The position numbers were made by a program, and so were the translations under genes. This document shows positions 1 through 11,860 of a stretch of 64,000 nucleotides of DNA, piece after piece; position 1 is the first letter of the stretch; the number at the start of each line of letters is the position of its first letter. The notes below the pieces were generated by a model, which saw nothing but the letters and a program-made list of their open reading frames with translations, ran no database searches and was not told the DNA's origin. Source of the DNA: Lentinula raphanica (taxonomy: Eukaryota; Basidiomycota; Agaricomycetes; Agaricales; Omphalotaceae); the NCBI GenBank assembly GCA_027919835.1, contig JANVFP010000019.1, positions 682,001-746,000 of the forward strand, given 5' to 3'.

Positions 1-3000
1 AATTTGTCCAGGTTTCCAGTCTCTTCCACACAACTGGCAGTCTAGCACCAATGGGAGCACATTTTTGCTGTGTAAGCTCACTTCCTAGCGCCCTTTGGTG
101 ATATGATTGATCCATCTGTTTGCCTGATTCATTGACTGCCATATTCCAGTAATTTGTCCAGGTTTCCAGTCTCTTCCACACAACTGGCAGTCTAGCACCA
201 ATGAGAGCACATTTTTGCTGTGTAAGCTCACTTCCTAGCGCCCTTTGGTGATATGATTGATCCATCTGCTTGCCTGATTCATTGACGGCCATATTCACCA
301 GTAATTTGTCCAGGTTTCCAGTCTCTTCCCACACACAACTGGCAGTCTAGCACCAATGGGAGCACATTTTTGCTGTGTAAGCTCACTTCCTAGCGCCCTT
401 TGGTGATATGATTGATCCATCTGTTTGCCTGATTCATTGACTGCCATATTCACCAGTAATTTGTCCAGGTTTCCAGTCTCTTCCCACACACACTGGCAGT
501 CTAGCACCAATGGGAGCACATTTTTGCTGTGTAAGCTCACTTCCTCAGTGCCCTTTGGGCCTATGATTGATCCATCTGTTTGCCTGATTCATTGACTGCC
601 ATATTCACCAGTAATTTGTCCAGGTTTCCAGTCTCTTCCCCACATGACTGGCAGTCTAGCACCAATGGGAGCACATTTGTGCTGTGTAAGCTAACTTCCT
701 AGTGCCCTTTGGGCCTATGATTGATCCATGTGCTTGCCTGATTCATTGACTGCCATATTTTTACCAGGTTTCCAGTCTCACTCCACATGACTGGCAGTCT
801 ACCACCAATGGGGCACATTTTTGCTGTGTAAGCTCACTTCCTCGTGCCCTTTGGGCCTATGATTGATCCATGTGCTTGCCTGATTCATTGACTGCCATAT
901 TTTTACCAGGTTTCCAGTCTCTCTCCACACAACTGGCAGTCTACCACCAATGAGAGCACATTTTTGCTGTGTAAGCTCACTTCCTAGCGCCCTTTGGTGA
1001 TATGATTGATCCATCTGTTTGCCTGATTCATTGACTGCCATATTTTTACCAGGTTTCCAGTCTCTCTCCACACGACTGGCAGTCTACCACCAATGGGGGC
1101 ACATTTTTACTGTGTAAGCTCACTTCCTCGTGCCCTTTGGGCCTATGAGTGATCCATCTGCTTGCCAGATTCATTGACGGCCATATTCACCAGTAATTTG
1201 TCCAGGTTTCCAGTCTCTTCCCACACACAACTGGCAGTCTAGTACCAATTGGAGCACATTTTTGCTGTGTAAGCTCACTTCCTAGTGCCCTTGAGTGATA
1301 TGATTGATCCATCTGTTTGCCTGATTCATCGACTGCCATATTCACCAGTAATTTGTTCAGGTTTCCAGTCTCTTCCCACACACAACTGGCAGTCTAGCAC
1401 CAATGGGAGCACATTTTTGCTGTGTAAGCTCACTTCCTCATGCCCTTTGGACCTATGATTGATCCATCTGCTTGCCTGATTCATTGACGGCCATATTCAC
1501 CAGTAATTTGTCCAGGTTTCCAGTCTCTTCCCACACACAACTGGCAGTCTAGCACCAATGGGAGCACATTTTTGCTGTGTAAGCTCACTTCCTCGTGCCC
1601 TTTGGGCCTATGATTGATCCATCTGTTTGCCAGATTCATTGACGGCCATATTCATCAGTAATTTGTCCAGGTTTCCAGTCTCTTCCCACACACAACTGGC
1701 AGTCTAGCACCAATTGGAGCACATTTTTGCTGTGTAAGCTCGCTTCCTCATGCCCTTTGGGCCTATGAGTGATCCATCTGTTTGCCTGATTCATCGACTG
1801 CTCTATTCACCAGCAATTTGTCCAGGTTTCCAGTCTCTTCCCACACACAACTGGCAGTCTAGCACCAATGGGAGCACATTTTTGCTGTGTAAGCTCACTT
1901 CCTCGTGCCCTTTGGGCCTATGAGTGATCCATCTGCTTGCCAGATTCATTGACGGCCATATTCACCAGTAATTTGTCCAGGTTTCCAGTCTCTTCCCACA
2001 CACAACTGGCAGTCTAGTACCAATTGGAGCACATTTTTGCTGTGTAAGCTCGCTTCCTCATGCCCTTTGGGCCTATGAGTGATCCATCTGTTTGCCTGAT
2101 TCATTGACTGCCATATTCACCAGTAATTTGTCCAGGTTTCCAGTCTCTTCCCACACACCTGGCAGTCTAGCACCAATGGGAGCACATTTTTGCTGTGTAA
2201 GCTCACTTCCTCGTGCCCTTTGGGCCTATGATTGATCCATCTGTTTGCCAGATTCATTGACGGCCATATTCACCAGTAATTTGTCCAGGTTTCCAGTCTC
2301 TTCCCACACACAACTCACAGTCTAGCACCAATGGGAGCACATTTTTGCTGTGTAAGCTCGCTTCCTCATGCCCTTTGGGCCTATGAGTGATCCATCTGTT
2401 TGCCTGATTCATTGACTGCCATATTCACCAGTAATTTGTCCAGGTTTCCAGTCTCTTCCCATACATGACTGGCAGTCTAGCACCAATGGGAGCACATTTG
2501 TGCTGTGTAAGCTAACTTCCTAGTGCCCTTTGGGCCTATGATTGATCCATGTGCTTGCCTGATTCATTGACTGCCATATTTTTACCAGGTTTCCAGTCTC
2601 TCTCCACACGACTGGCAGTCTACCACCAATGGGGGCACATTTTTGCTGTGTAAGCTCACTTCCTAGTGCCCTTTGGGCCTATGATTGATCCATCTGTTTG
2701 CCTGATTCATTGACTGCCATATTCAACAGTAATTTGTCCAGGTTTCCAGTCTCTTCCCACACACCTGGCAGTCTAGCACCAATGGGAGCACATTTTTGCT
2801 GTGTAAGCTCACATCCTCGTGCCCTTTGGGCCTATGATTGATCCATCTGCTTGCCTGATTCATTGACTGCCATATTTTTACCAGGTTTCCAGTCTCTCTC
2901 CACACGACTGGCAGTCTAGCACCAATGGAAGCACATTTTTGCTGTGTAAGCTCACTTCCTCGTGCCCTTTGGGCCTATGATTGATGCATCTGCTTGCCTG

Positions 3001-5645
3001 ATTCATTGACTGCCATATTCACCAGTAATTTGTCCAGGTTTCCAGTCTCTTCCCACACACAACTGGCAGTCTAGCACCAATGGGCCCACATTTTTGCTGT
3101 GTAAGCTCACTTCCTAGTGCCCTTCGGTCTTATGATTGATCCATGTGCTTGCCTGATTCATTGACTGCCATATTTTTACCAGGTTTCCAGTCTCTCTCCA
3201 CACAACTGGCAATCTAGCACCAATGGGAGCACATTTTTGCTGTGTAAGCTCACTTCCTAGTGCCCTTCGGTCTTATGATTGGTCCATGTGCTTGCCTGAT
3301 TCAATGACTGCCATATTTTTACCAGGTTTCCAGTCTCTCTCCACATGACTGGCAGTCTACCACCAATGAGAGCACATTTTTGCTGTGTAAGCTCACTTCC
3401 TCGTGCCCTTTGGGCCTATGATTGATCCATGTGCTTGCCTGATTCATTGACTGCCATATTTTTACCAGGTTTCCAGTCTCTCTCCACACGACTGGCAGTC
3501 TACAACCAATGGGGGCACATTTTTGCTGTGTAAGCTCACTTCCTCGTGCCCTTTGGGCCTATGATTGATCCATCTGCTTGCCTGATTCATTGACTGCCAC
3601 ATTTTTACCAGGTTGCCAGTCTCTCTCCACATGACTGGCAGTCTAGCACCAATGGGAGCACATTTGTGCTGTGTAAGCTCACTTCCTCGTGCCCTTTGGG
3701 CCTATGATTGATCCATGTGCTTGCCTGATTCATTGACTGCCATATTTTTACCAGGTTTCCAGTCTCTCTCCACACGACTGGCAGTCTACCACCAATGGGG
3801 GCACATTTTTGCTGTGTAAGCTCACTTCCTCGTGCCCTTTGGGCCTATGATTGATCCATCTACTTGCCTGATTCATTGACTGCCACATTTTTACCAGGTT
3901 TCCAGTCTCTCTCCACACGACTGGCAGTCTACCACCAATGGGGGCACATTTTTGCTGTGTAAGCTCACTTCCTCGTGCCCTTTGAGCCTATGATTGATCC
4001 ATCTGCTTGCCTGAGTCATTGACTGCCAGATTCACCAGTAATTTGTCCAGGTTTCCAGTCACTTCCCACACATGACTGGCAGTCTAGCACCAATGGGAGC
4101 ACATTTTTGCTGTGTAAGCTCACTTCCTAGTGCCCTTCGGTCTTATGATTGGTCCATGTGCTTGCCTGATTCATAGACTGCCATATTTTTACCAGGTTTC
4201 CAGTCTCTCTCCACACGACTGGCAGTCTACCACCAATGGGGGCACATTTTTGCTGTGTAAGCTCACTTCCTCATGCCCTTTGGGCCTATGATTGATCCAT
4301 CTGTTTGCCTGATTCATTGACTGCCATATTCACCAGTAATTTGTCCAGGTTTCCAGTCTCTTCCCACACATGACTGGCAGTCTAGCACCAATGGGAGCAC
4401 ATTTTTGCTGTGTAAGCTTACTTCCTCGTGCCCTTTGGGCCTATGATTGATCCATCTGCTTGCCTGATTCATTGACGGCCATATTCACCAGTAATTTGTC
4501 CAGGTTTCCAGTCTCTTCCCACACATGACTGGCAGTCTAGCACCAATGGGAGCACATTTTTGCTGTGTAAGCTCACTTCCTAGTGCCCTTTGGGCCTATG
4601 ATTGATCCATGTGCTTGCCTGATTCATTGACTGCCATATTTTTACCAGGTTTCCAGTCTCTCTCCACACGACTGGCAGTCTAGCACCAATGGGAGCACAT
4701 TTTTGCTGTGTAAGCTAACTTCCTCGTGCCCTTTGGGCCTATGATTGATCCATCTGTTTGCCTGATTCATTGACTGCCATATTCACCAGTAATTTGTCCA
4801 GGTTTCCAGTCTCTTCCCACACATGACTGGCAGTCTAGCACCAATGGGCCCACATTTTTGCTGTGTAAGCTCACTTCCTAGTGCCCTTCGGTCTTATGAT
4901 TGATCCATGTGCTTGCCTGATTCATTGACTGCCATATTTTTACCAGGTTTCCAGTCTCTCTCCACACAACTGGCAATCTAGCACCAATGGGAGCACATTT
5001 TTGCTGTGTAAGCTCACATCCTCGTGCCCTTTGGGCCTATGATTGATCCATCTGCTTGCCTGATTCATTGACTGCCATATTTTTACCAGGTTTCCAGTCT
5101 CTCTCCACACGACTGGCAGTCTAGCACCAATGGAAGCACATTTTTGCTGTGTAAGCTCACTTCCTCGTGCCCTTTGGGCCTATGATTGATGCATCTGCTT
5201 GCCTGATTCATTGACTGCCATATTCACCAGTAATTTGTCCAGGTTTCCAGTCTCTTCCCACACATGACTGGCAGTCTAGCACCAATGGGAGCACATTTTT
5301 GCTGTGTAAGCTCACTTCCTAGTGCACTTTGGGCCTATGATTGATCCATCTGCTTGCCTGATTCATTGACGGCCATATTCACCAGTAATTTGTCCAGGTT
5401 TCCAGTCTCTTCCCACACACAACTGGCTTTCCAGTCTCTTCCCACACATGACTGGCAGTCTAGCACCAATGGGAGCACATTTTTGCTGTGTAAGCTCACT
5501 TCCTCGTGCCCTTTGGGCCTATGATTGATCCATCTGCTTGCCTGATTCATTGACTGCCATATTTCTACCAGGTTTCCAGTCTCTCTCCACACGACTGGCA
5601 GTCTACCACCAATGGGGGCACATTTTTGCTGTGTAAGCTCACTTC
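1..5645. repeat. Satellite array, segment 1
   Basis: About 37 head-to-tail monomers of one satellite. Two forms alternate: a form of about 155 bp containing CACCAGTAATTTGTCC, and a shorter form of about 143 bp where this is replaced by TTTTTACCAGG. Constant landmarks are GGTTTCCAGTCTC, CTGGCAGTCTA, CACATTTTTGCTGTG, AAGCTCACTTCCT and TGATTGATCCAT. Monomers differ by a few percent. Small minus-strand ORFs of about 60 aa recur once per monomer, but 155 is not a multiple of three, so the frame changes every unit; I do not count them as genes. The array is cut at its right end by Gypsy1. Confidence 0.97.
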
Positions 5646-6183
5646 TGTTATGGAACTATAACTCAAACTCAACTCACCCTCTAATTTCTCTCTTCGAGTG
5701 CCTTTTACTTCGATATCTGCATACATTTCAATCGTATATAATGACTTTCTATTACGACCTTTACGATCTCTCATTACTTACGACTCTCTGATGATTCTCT
5801 TACGACTTAGCATTCCCAGATAGTTATACCTAGAATACTCAGGAAATGAGTAGAATGTAGTAGAAACTTCTGGAACACATGAACTTGATTGGCTTAAAAG
5901 TACTGTACCCGAAGTACTGAATGATCATCTCATCTTTTACTCTTGAACTTGCATTCGTGCTGTCGCACTTGTCTGATCTCGCCGCTATTTGACTTGCTCT
6001 AGCATCTTACGACTATACGATCCGCTCTAGTCAAACTACAAATCCTTAGGAAGCATCGACGCGCTCTGCTACCGGGTAAGTGTCGGTAAACAACGATATT
6101 TCTTGATTACTGATCTACGAAATTTACTAACAAATACTAACGATTTCTACCTAGCTATTATAGGTTTTCGACGAACTCTAACA
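5646..6183 (+). repeat. Gypsy1 5' LTR
   Basis: 538 bp with TG...CA ends, the same as 9922-10459. Near its 3' end it has an intron-like stretch: donor GTAAGT at 6076, two TACTAAC branch-site matches around 6125-6142, and acceptors CCTAG (ending 6154) or ATTATAG (ending 6163). Confidence 0.95.
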
Positions 6184-6184
6184 T

Positions 6185-6202
6185 TGGTGGACACTAGGAG
6201 AA
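6185..6202 (+). other. Gypsy1 candidate primer-binding site
   Basis: TGGTGGACACTAGGAG starts two bases after the 5' LTR. It begins with TGG, as expected for pairing with the CCA end of a tRNA. I cannot name the tRNA, and I see no complement in the LTR that would suggest self-priming. Confidence 0.55.
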
Positions 6203-6259
6203 ATTGTTATCATACGAGATATTATAGAGTTACTGACGCCTTAACTTACCTACTATCTC

Positions 6260-8748
6260 ATGTCTGCTTCATCGTCGCGAGGTTCGCGAGGTACTAGAAA
6301 ACCTTCGCTTTTGTCTCATCCCCTTCGCACTCGTGCGACTCAAGAAATCCCAAATCCCATTGACCCTTATTTCACTACGCCGTCGCGAAAGCGCAAACCG
6401 GGTGAGAAAACCTCACTTAACGAGGAAGTGGAACCCGAACCTGCATCCATTGAACCCGCACCTACTTCCACTGAACCCGCGCCGATAACCAGTGAAGCTG
6501 TCGAGCCTGAATTCCTTGATCTTAACCTGCCTACTGTTCCTGGCATGTACGGTTCTCCTAACCTAAGCCCATTGGATGAGGAAAGAATCAGCGGATGGCC
6601 TGGCAGTCACAATTCACCTCAAACTGGAATACAGTATATGCCTGATGACGAGTTCACTAACTTGATGCGACCAGCTGAGGATGAAGAAAACGAAATAATT
6701 CAACCCTTGGTCAGAAAGGAGTCGGAGGAGGAGTTATTTGAGGCTTACCCGAATCTTCGAATTATTCATCGTGCTGGTCGTGCTCATTCGAACGTGGACC
6801 CAATCTCCCGTCTACGCCGCCGTGTTCCAAGACAGATAGGACCAGAGGAAGATAGTTCTAAATTTTTGAAAATACATGGTTCTGAGAACGAGGATGAACT
6901 GATCAACGTATACAATGAATTAGGGGAGCACTTTGAGGAAAAACTGCTTACAGTGGCAACAGCATTCGTCCGAACGGAAGGCGAAATCATATCGACGGAT
7001 GAATTACAGCTGGAAGTCGAGATGGGAGAAACGGGCGACGGAAGCCGGGAATCTTACATCGTGAAAGCACAGCTATCCAAAGTATACTCTCTGCTGTCGG
7101 GGTGGAGTGGGAGTGAGAAAGAAAGGTGGGTTAAAGAGTATGAGGAAGATCCTCACTTCAGTCAAGTTATGAAGGCCAGGCGGAGTGAGCTAGACATGAA
7201 CCATGCCGAAAATCCCCAATACTATCTTGCCGACGACGGATTGATTTACTTTGAGGACGCTTTAGGGAACTTGAGACTGTGCGTACCACGAGGTCTTCAA
7301 TCCGAACTTATGAACGAAATGCACAATTCTATCTCTGAGGCGGCTCACGGTGGATTCTATAAGACTTACAATAGAATTAGTTCGGTGTATTATTGGCCGA
7401 AGATGTCACGAACCATCAAGCAATTCGTGAATAGCTGCGATATTTGTCAGAAGTCAAAGCCAAAACGACACGCACCGTCTGGAAATCTACAGTCTGTGCC
7501 TATACCACTTCAACCATTCGAAGTTGTATCTATGGATTTTATTACCGATTTGCCGCTGTCTCAAGGATTCAACAGTATACTTGTCATCGTGGATAAACTC
7601 ACAAAATATGCGATATTCATCCCTACCACCACTCGAATAGGCGAAGAAGATACAGCGCGACTGTTTTTTCGAGAAGTGGTTAGCCGTTTTGGTATACCTA
7701 AACAAGTGATTACTGACCGAGATTCACGTTGGCGAGAAATTTTCTGGAGTGAGATTTGCCGGCTGATGGACATGAAGAGAGCCTTGACGACCTCGTACCA
7801 TCCACAAGCTGATGGGCAAACGGAGATAATGAATCAAACGTTGGAGATCATGTTGCGAGCGTACATAGGACCGAAACGAGATGACTGGGCAGAGAAATTA
7901 GACCCGATTGCGTTAGCATATAATACAACACCCCATACGGCCACAGGTTTTAGTCCGGCGTACCTATTATTTGGTTATCACCCAAGAACAGCATCCAAAC
8001 TACGGCACACGCTCCCAGGAATTCCGCGTGTGATTCCGGACAAGAATGCTGGGGGGGTATCGTGCATGACGAGGAAATAAGAAGTGATCATTCTGGCCCG
8101 GAAATCAATCAAGATGATCGAGCCAGAGAGATGGTAGAGGGATTCAAAGCCGAGCGAAATCAAGCTAGAGAGGCATTGCATTTAGGTCAGATTTTCCAAC
8201 AGAAATATTACAACCGAAAACATCTACCACTGGAATTCAAAGTAGGGGATAAGGCACTAATCAACCCACATACACTTCGTCTCCTCAGAACCTCAAAGAC
8301 CGAGTTAGACCAGACGGAATCCCGTAATCTAGGGAGGAAGTTTTTGATGCGTTATGAAGGACCTTTTGAAGTGATGGAGAAAATAAGCCCTGTAGCATAT
8401 CGCCTCCGCCTTCCTACTTCATACAAAATTCATCCGATCATAAACATAGAACATTTGGAGCGATATATGGAGTCCCCAGCGGAATTTGGTAAACGACCAT
8501 TCAAGCGGCTTAACCGAGAGGATTTCGAGGATTTACCAGAGGTAGAAGTTGATAGAATAGTAGACGAGAGCTTTAGGTATGGGAGGAGTCGAAATGGCAA
8601 GAAGCGCCGAATTCCTATTTATCGAGTCAGATTTGTTGGATATCCACCTGAGGAAGACGATTGGAAGACTGAAGCTGAACTCAGGAACGCGCCAGATAGC
8701 TTACGCGAATGGAAGGCCAACAGGTCGCAGACAACTCTGACAGCATAA
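6260..8748 (+). pseudogene. Gypsy1 gag-pol remnant: integrase plus chromodomain, frameshifted
   Basis: The first frame (6260-8080, 606 aa from an ATG) starts with a low-complexity, Glu/Pro-rich stretch that looks like a Gag beginning. At about residue 160 it jumps into the C-terminal tail of a Ty3-type RNase H (YPNLRIIHRAGRAHSNVDP). The integrase follows: an H2C2 zinc-binding region (HNS...H...CDICQKSK) and a DDE core with Asp in SMDFITDLP, Asp in ITDRDSRW and Glu in ADGQTE. At a G7 run (8051-8057) the frame is lost. It resumes in the -1 frame to 8748 with the integrase C-terminal domain and a chromodomain (YRVRFVGYPPEEDDWKTEAEL). Protease, reverse transcriptase and most of RNase H are missing, so the element cannot copy itself. 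The break at G7 is a lost G, a ribosomal slip or a sequencing error. Confidence 0.9.
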
Positions 8749-8894
8749 CAGACAAAGTCACCATTCATCGCGGCGAACTGAGTCAGGCCACGAATTATGT
8801 TTTCAAATTTCCATCATCCCCTTTTCGAAAAATTCTTTCCAAAATAATCATTAATTAGAAGAAGCTTATAGTATCTTGGAGAACGATTGCCAGG

Positions 8895-8981
8895 GCATAT
8901 TTAAGAACTCTGCCTTCATCTCTTCTCCTCACTCTTCAGTGTGCTCCTCCCTTCACTTGTTATCTTCTCTTCATCCTTCCA
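8895..8981 (+). promoter_or_regulatory. Candidate promoter of the Gypsy1 accessory gene
   Basis: A TATA-like CATATTTAAG at about 8896-8905 is followed by about 70 bp of strongly pyrimidine-rich sequence (CTTCATCTCTTCTCCTCACTC and similar) running up to the ATG at 8982. This is a usual fungal core-promoter layout and suggests the accessory gene is transcribed independently of the LTR. Confidence 0.45.
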
Positions 8982-9612
8982 ATGTCCGTCGTCACTTCGA
9001 CTGCTCTTGTCCCTGTCTCCAACGCTGTAGTCGACTCGTCCACCTCTCCTTCTGCCGACGAGGGAGTTGCGAGGATTGTTCAGGCTAACTTCGAGAGGGC
9101 AGTTGTCCCGTATCGACCGATGGATGCAAACGACTTAGTATTAGCGCACCCTCATCCAGTTTCAGGAGAGTTTCAATTCGTGTTGAATGGTCGGACGGCC
9201 GAGGCTCTTTGGGGAGCGCTGGTAACGAGGGTCGAACTCATCCAGAGAGCTGATCGAGGAAGGCCTGAATCAACCATAGTATCTGAGGAATCTCTGCAAA
9301 GGGTAAGTAACCATCAACGAACCCTTCGAGTCGAGAGTCTGAAGCAATTTTTTGATTCTCAAAAACTCACAGGTAGATCTTCCCCATCCCCCCATCCAAG
9401 GAATCGTAGAGAACCTCGCCAAGACGAATCCGCTCTCTTATCCGGGCTCTAGGAACGCCGTGATCGACAGTTATTACGGGGCTCGGGATTTACTCGAGGA
9501 CCTCGCTCGTTGGTCGGCAGCTTGCCAGATAGAAGCTCATCAGCTTGAGGTCCAGGGTATCTATTCCGGATGGGACTGGCGGAGTGCGTTGAAGGATTAC
9601 ATTATTCCTTGA
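8982..9612 (+). CDS. Gypsy1 accessory protein, spliced, unknown function
   Basis: I do not recognise this protein. Exon 1 is 8982-9302 (107 codons). A 70-nt intron (9303-9372, GTAAGT...CTCACAG) follows exactly after a codon, and exon 2 runs 9373-9612, giving about 186 aa. The protein starts with a Ser/Thr/Val-rich stretch, then has a folded-looking middle (YRPMDANDLVLAHPHPVSGE) and an aromatic exon-2 part (SYYGARDLLEDLARWSAAC). The reading frame stays open after the TGA at 9610-9612 and continues in frame to a TAG at 9892-9894, so the ancestral protein was probably about 280 aa and this stop is a nonsense change. The gene lies in sense orientation between pol and the 3' LTR, the slot used by env or captured genes in other LTR elements. 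No signal peptide or membrane segment is visible, so I do not call it env. Confidence 0.65.
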
Positions 9613-9911
9613 AACGGACAGCGACTGCAGGTCACGGACGAGTCCTACAATCCCCGACTCCCTAGTTTTGATCCCAGGCTTATTCGCAACTCGCCTGAGG
9701 AACCCATGCAGGTAGACGAATACGAACAAAACACCTCGATGACTCAAGCTGTCGTACTGCACCCTACAGAGTCTCACTATTCACAACACTTCCCGGAGTT
9801 TGACCCTTTCTCGGGATTACCCCAGAAGGAAGTGGTTGGGTGTTCTGGACGTGGGTCTTGCTCTCTGGATCTCGAGCTCTCCGATGAAAATTAGAAGGGT
9901 AAGTTCAGTCT

Positions 9912-9919
9912 AGGGGGGG
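9912..9919 (+). other. Gypsy1 polypurine tract
   Basis: AGGGGGGG two bases upstream of the 3' LTR, the expected plus-strand primer position. Confidence 0.7.
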
Positions 9920-9921
9920 TA

Positions 9922-10459
9922 TGTTATGGAACTATAACTCAAACTCAACTCACCCTCTAATTTCTCTCTTCGAGTGCCTTTTACTTCGATATCTGCATAC
10001 ATTTCAATCGTATATAATGACTTTCTATTACGACCTTTACGATCTCTCATTACTTACGACTCTCTGATGATTCTCTTACGACTTAGCATTCCCAGATAGT
10101 TATACCTAGAATACTCAGGAAATGAGTAGAATGTAGTAGAAACTTCTGGAACACATGAACTTGATTGGCTTAAAAGTACTGTACCCGAAGTACTGAATGA
10201 TCATCTCATCTTTTACTCTTGAACTTGCATTCGTGCTGTCGCACTTGTCTGATCTCGCCGCTATTTGACTTGCTCTAGCATCTTACGACTATACGATCCG
10301 CTCTAGTCAAACTACAAATCCTTAGGAAGCATCGACGCGCTCTGCTACCGGGTAAGTGTCGGTAAACAACGATATTTCTTGATTACTGATCTACGAAATT
10401 TACTAACAAATACTAACGATTTCTACCTAGCTATTATAGGTTTTCGACGAACTCTAACA
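9922..10459 (+). repeat. Gypsy1 3' LTR
   Basis: Second copy of the 538-bp LTR, with the same length, ends and sequence as 5646-6183. It is followed directly by the ACTTC target duplicate and by resumption of the satellite monomer. Confidence 0.95.
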
Positions 10460-11860
10460 ACTTCCTCGTGCCCTTTGGGCCTATGATTAATCCATCTGCT
10501 TGCCTGATTCATTGACTGCCACATTTTTACCAGGTTTCCAGTCTCTCTCCACACAACTGGCAGTCTAGCACCAATGGGAGCACATTTTTGCTGTGTAAGC
10601 TCACTTCCTAGTGCCCTTCGGTCTTATGATTGATCCATGTGCTTGCCTGATTCATTGACTGCCATATTTTTACCAGGTTTCCAGTCTCTCTCCACACAAC
10701 TGGCAGTCTACCACCAATGGGAGCACATTTTTGCTGTGTAAGCTCACTTCCTCGTGCCCTTTGGGCCTATGATTGATCCATCTGCTTGCCTAATTCATTG
10801 ACGGCCATATTCACCAGTAATATGTCCAGGTTTCCAGTCTCTTTCCACACACAACTGGCAGTCTAGCACCAATGGGAGCACATTTTTGCTGTGTAAGCTC
10901 ACTTCCTAGTGCCCTTTGGGCCTATGATTGATCCATCTGCTTGCCTGATTCATTGACGGCCATATTCACCAGTAATTTGTCCAGGTTTCCAGTCTCTTCC
11001 CACACACAACTGGCAGTCTCGCACCAATGGGAGCACATTTTTACTGTGTAAGCTCACTTCCTAGTGCCCTGGAGTCATATGATTGATCCATCTGTTTGCC
11101 TGATTCATTGACGGCCATATTCACCAGTAATTTGTCCTGGTTTCCAGTCTCTTCCCACACACAACTGGCAGTCTAGCACCAATGGGAGCACATTTTTGCT
11201 GTGTAAGCTCACTTCCTCGTGCCCTTTGGGCCTATGATTGATCCATCTGCTTGCCTGATTCATTGACGGCCATATTCACCAGTAATATGTCCAGGTTTCC
11301 AGTCTCTTCCCACACACAACTGGCAGTCTAGCACCAATGGGAGCACATTTTTGTTGTGTAAACTCACTTCCTAGTGCCCTTGAGTCATATGATTGATCCA
11401 TCTGTTTGCCTGATTCATCGACTGCCATATTTTTACCAGGTTTCACCAATGGGAGCACATTTTTGCTGTGTATGCTCACGTCCTAGCGCCCTTTGGTGAT
11501 ATGATTGATCCATCTATTTGCCTGATTCATCGACTGCCAGATTCACCAGTAATTTGTCCAGGTTTCCAGTCTCTTCCCACACATGACTGGCAGTCTACCA
11601 CCAATGGGGGCACATTTTTGCTGTGTAAGCTCACTTCCTCTTGCCCTTTGGGCCTATGATTGATCCATCTGCTTGCCTGATTCATTGACGGCCATATTCA
11701 CCAGTAATATGTCCAGGTTTCCAGTCTCTTCCCACACACAACTAGTGTGTGTCTCGGGTCGGGTCGGGTGCCTATGATTGATCCATCTGCTTGCCTGATT
11801 CATTGACTGCCATATTCACCAGTAATTTGTCCAGGTTTCCAGTCTCTTCCCACACACAAC
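10460..11860. repeat. Satellite array, segment 2
   Basis: The same satellite in the same orientation as 1-5645, resuming after Gypsy1. The last monomers are disturbed: one at about 11430 lacks the middle of the unit, and a fragment of a hAT end sits at 11743-11772. The segment ends at the target duplicate CACACAAC of hAT1. Confidence 0.95.
11743..11772. repeat. 30-bp stray copy of the hAT1 left end
   Basis: TAGTGTGTGTCTCGGGTC and the following GGGTC repeats match the first 30 bases of hAT1 (11861 on). They are preceded by the same CACACAAC flank but followed at once by satellite (TATGATTGATCC). The spacing to the real end is 118 bp. Confidence 0.85.

Larger units (their letters stand above)
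5646..10459 (+). mobile_element. Gypsy1: internally deleted Ty3/Gypsy chromovirus
   Basis: A complete LTR-bounded insertion of 4814 bp. The LTRs are 538 bp each, begin TGTTATGG, end CTCTAACA and look identical by eye. The insertion interrupts a satellite monomer with a 5-bp target duplication, ACTTC, at 5641-5645 and 10460-10464. Inside are a gag-pol remnant (gag start, end of RNase H, integrase and chromodomain, but no protease or reverse transcriptase) and an extra gene before the 3' LTR. Identical LTRs mean recent insertion, so a defective element was probably moved by the enzymes of an intact relative. Confidence 0.95.

Noticed and set aside
1..5645. Possible CRISPR array because of regular repeats
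   Set aside because: Units of 143-155 bp are tandem without unique spacers, in a eukaryotic context with spliced genes.
8982..9894. Envelope gene of Gypsy1
   Set aside because: The position fits, but no signal peptide, cleavage site or membrane segment is visible.
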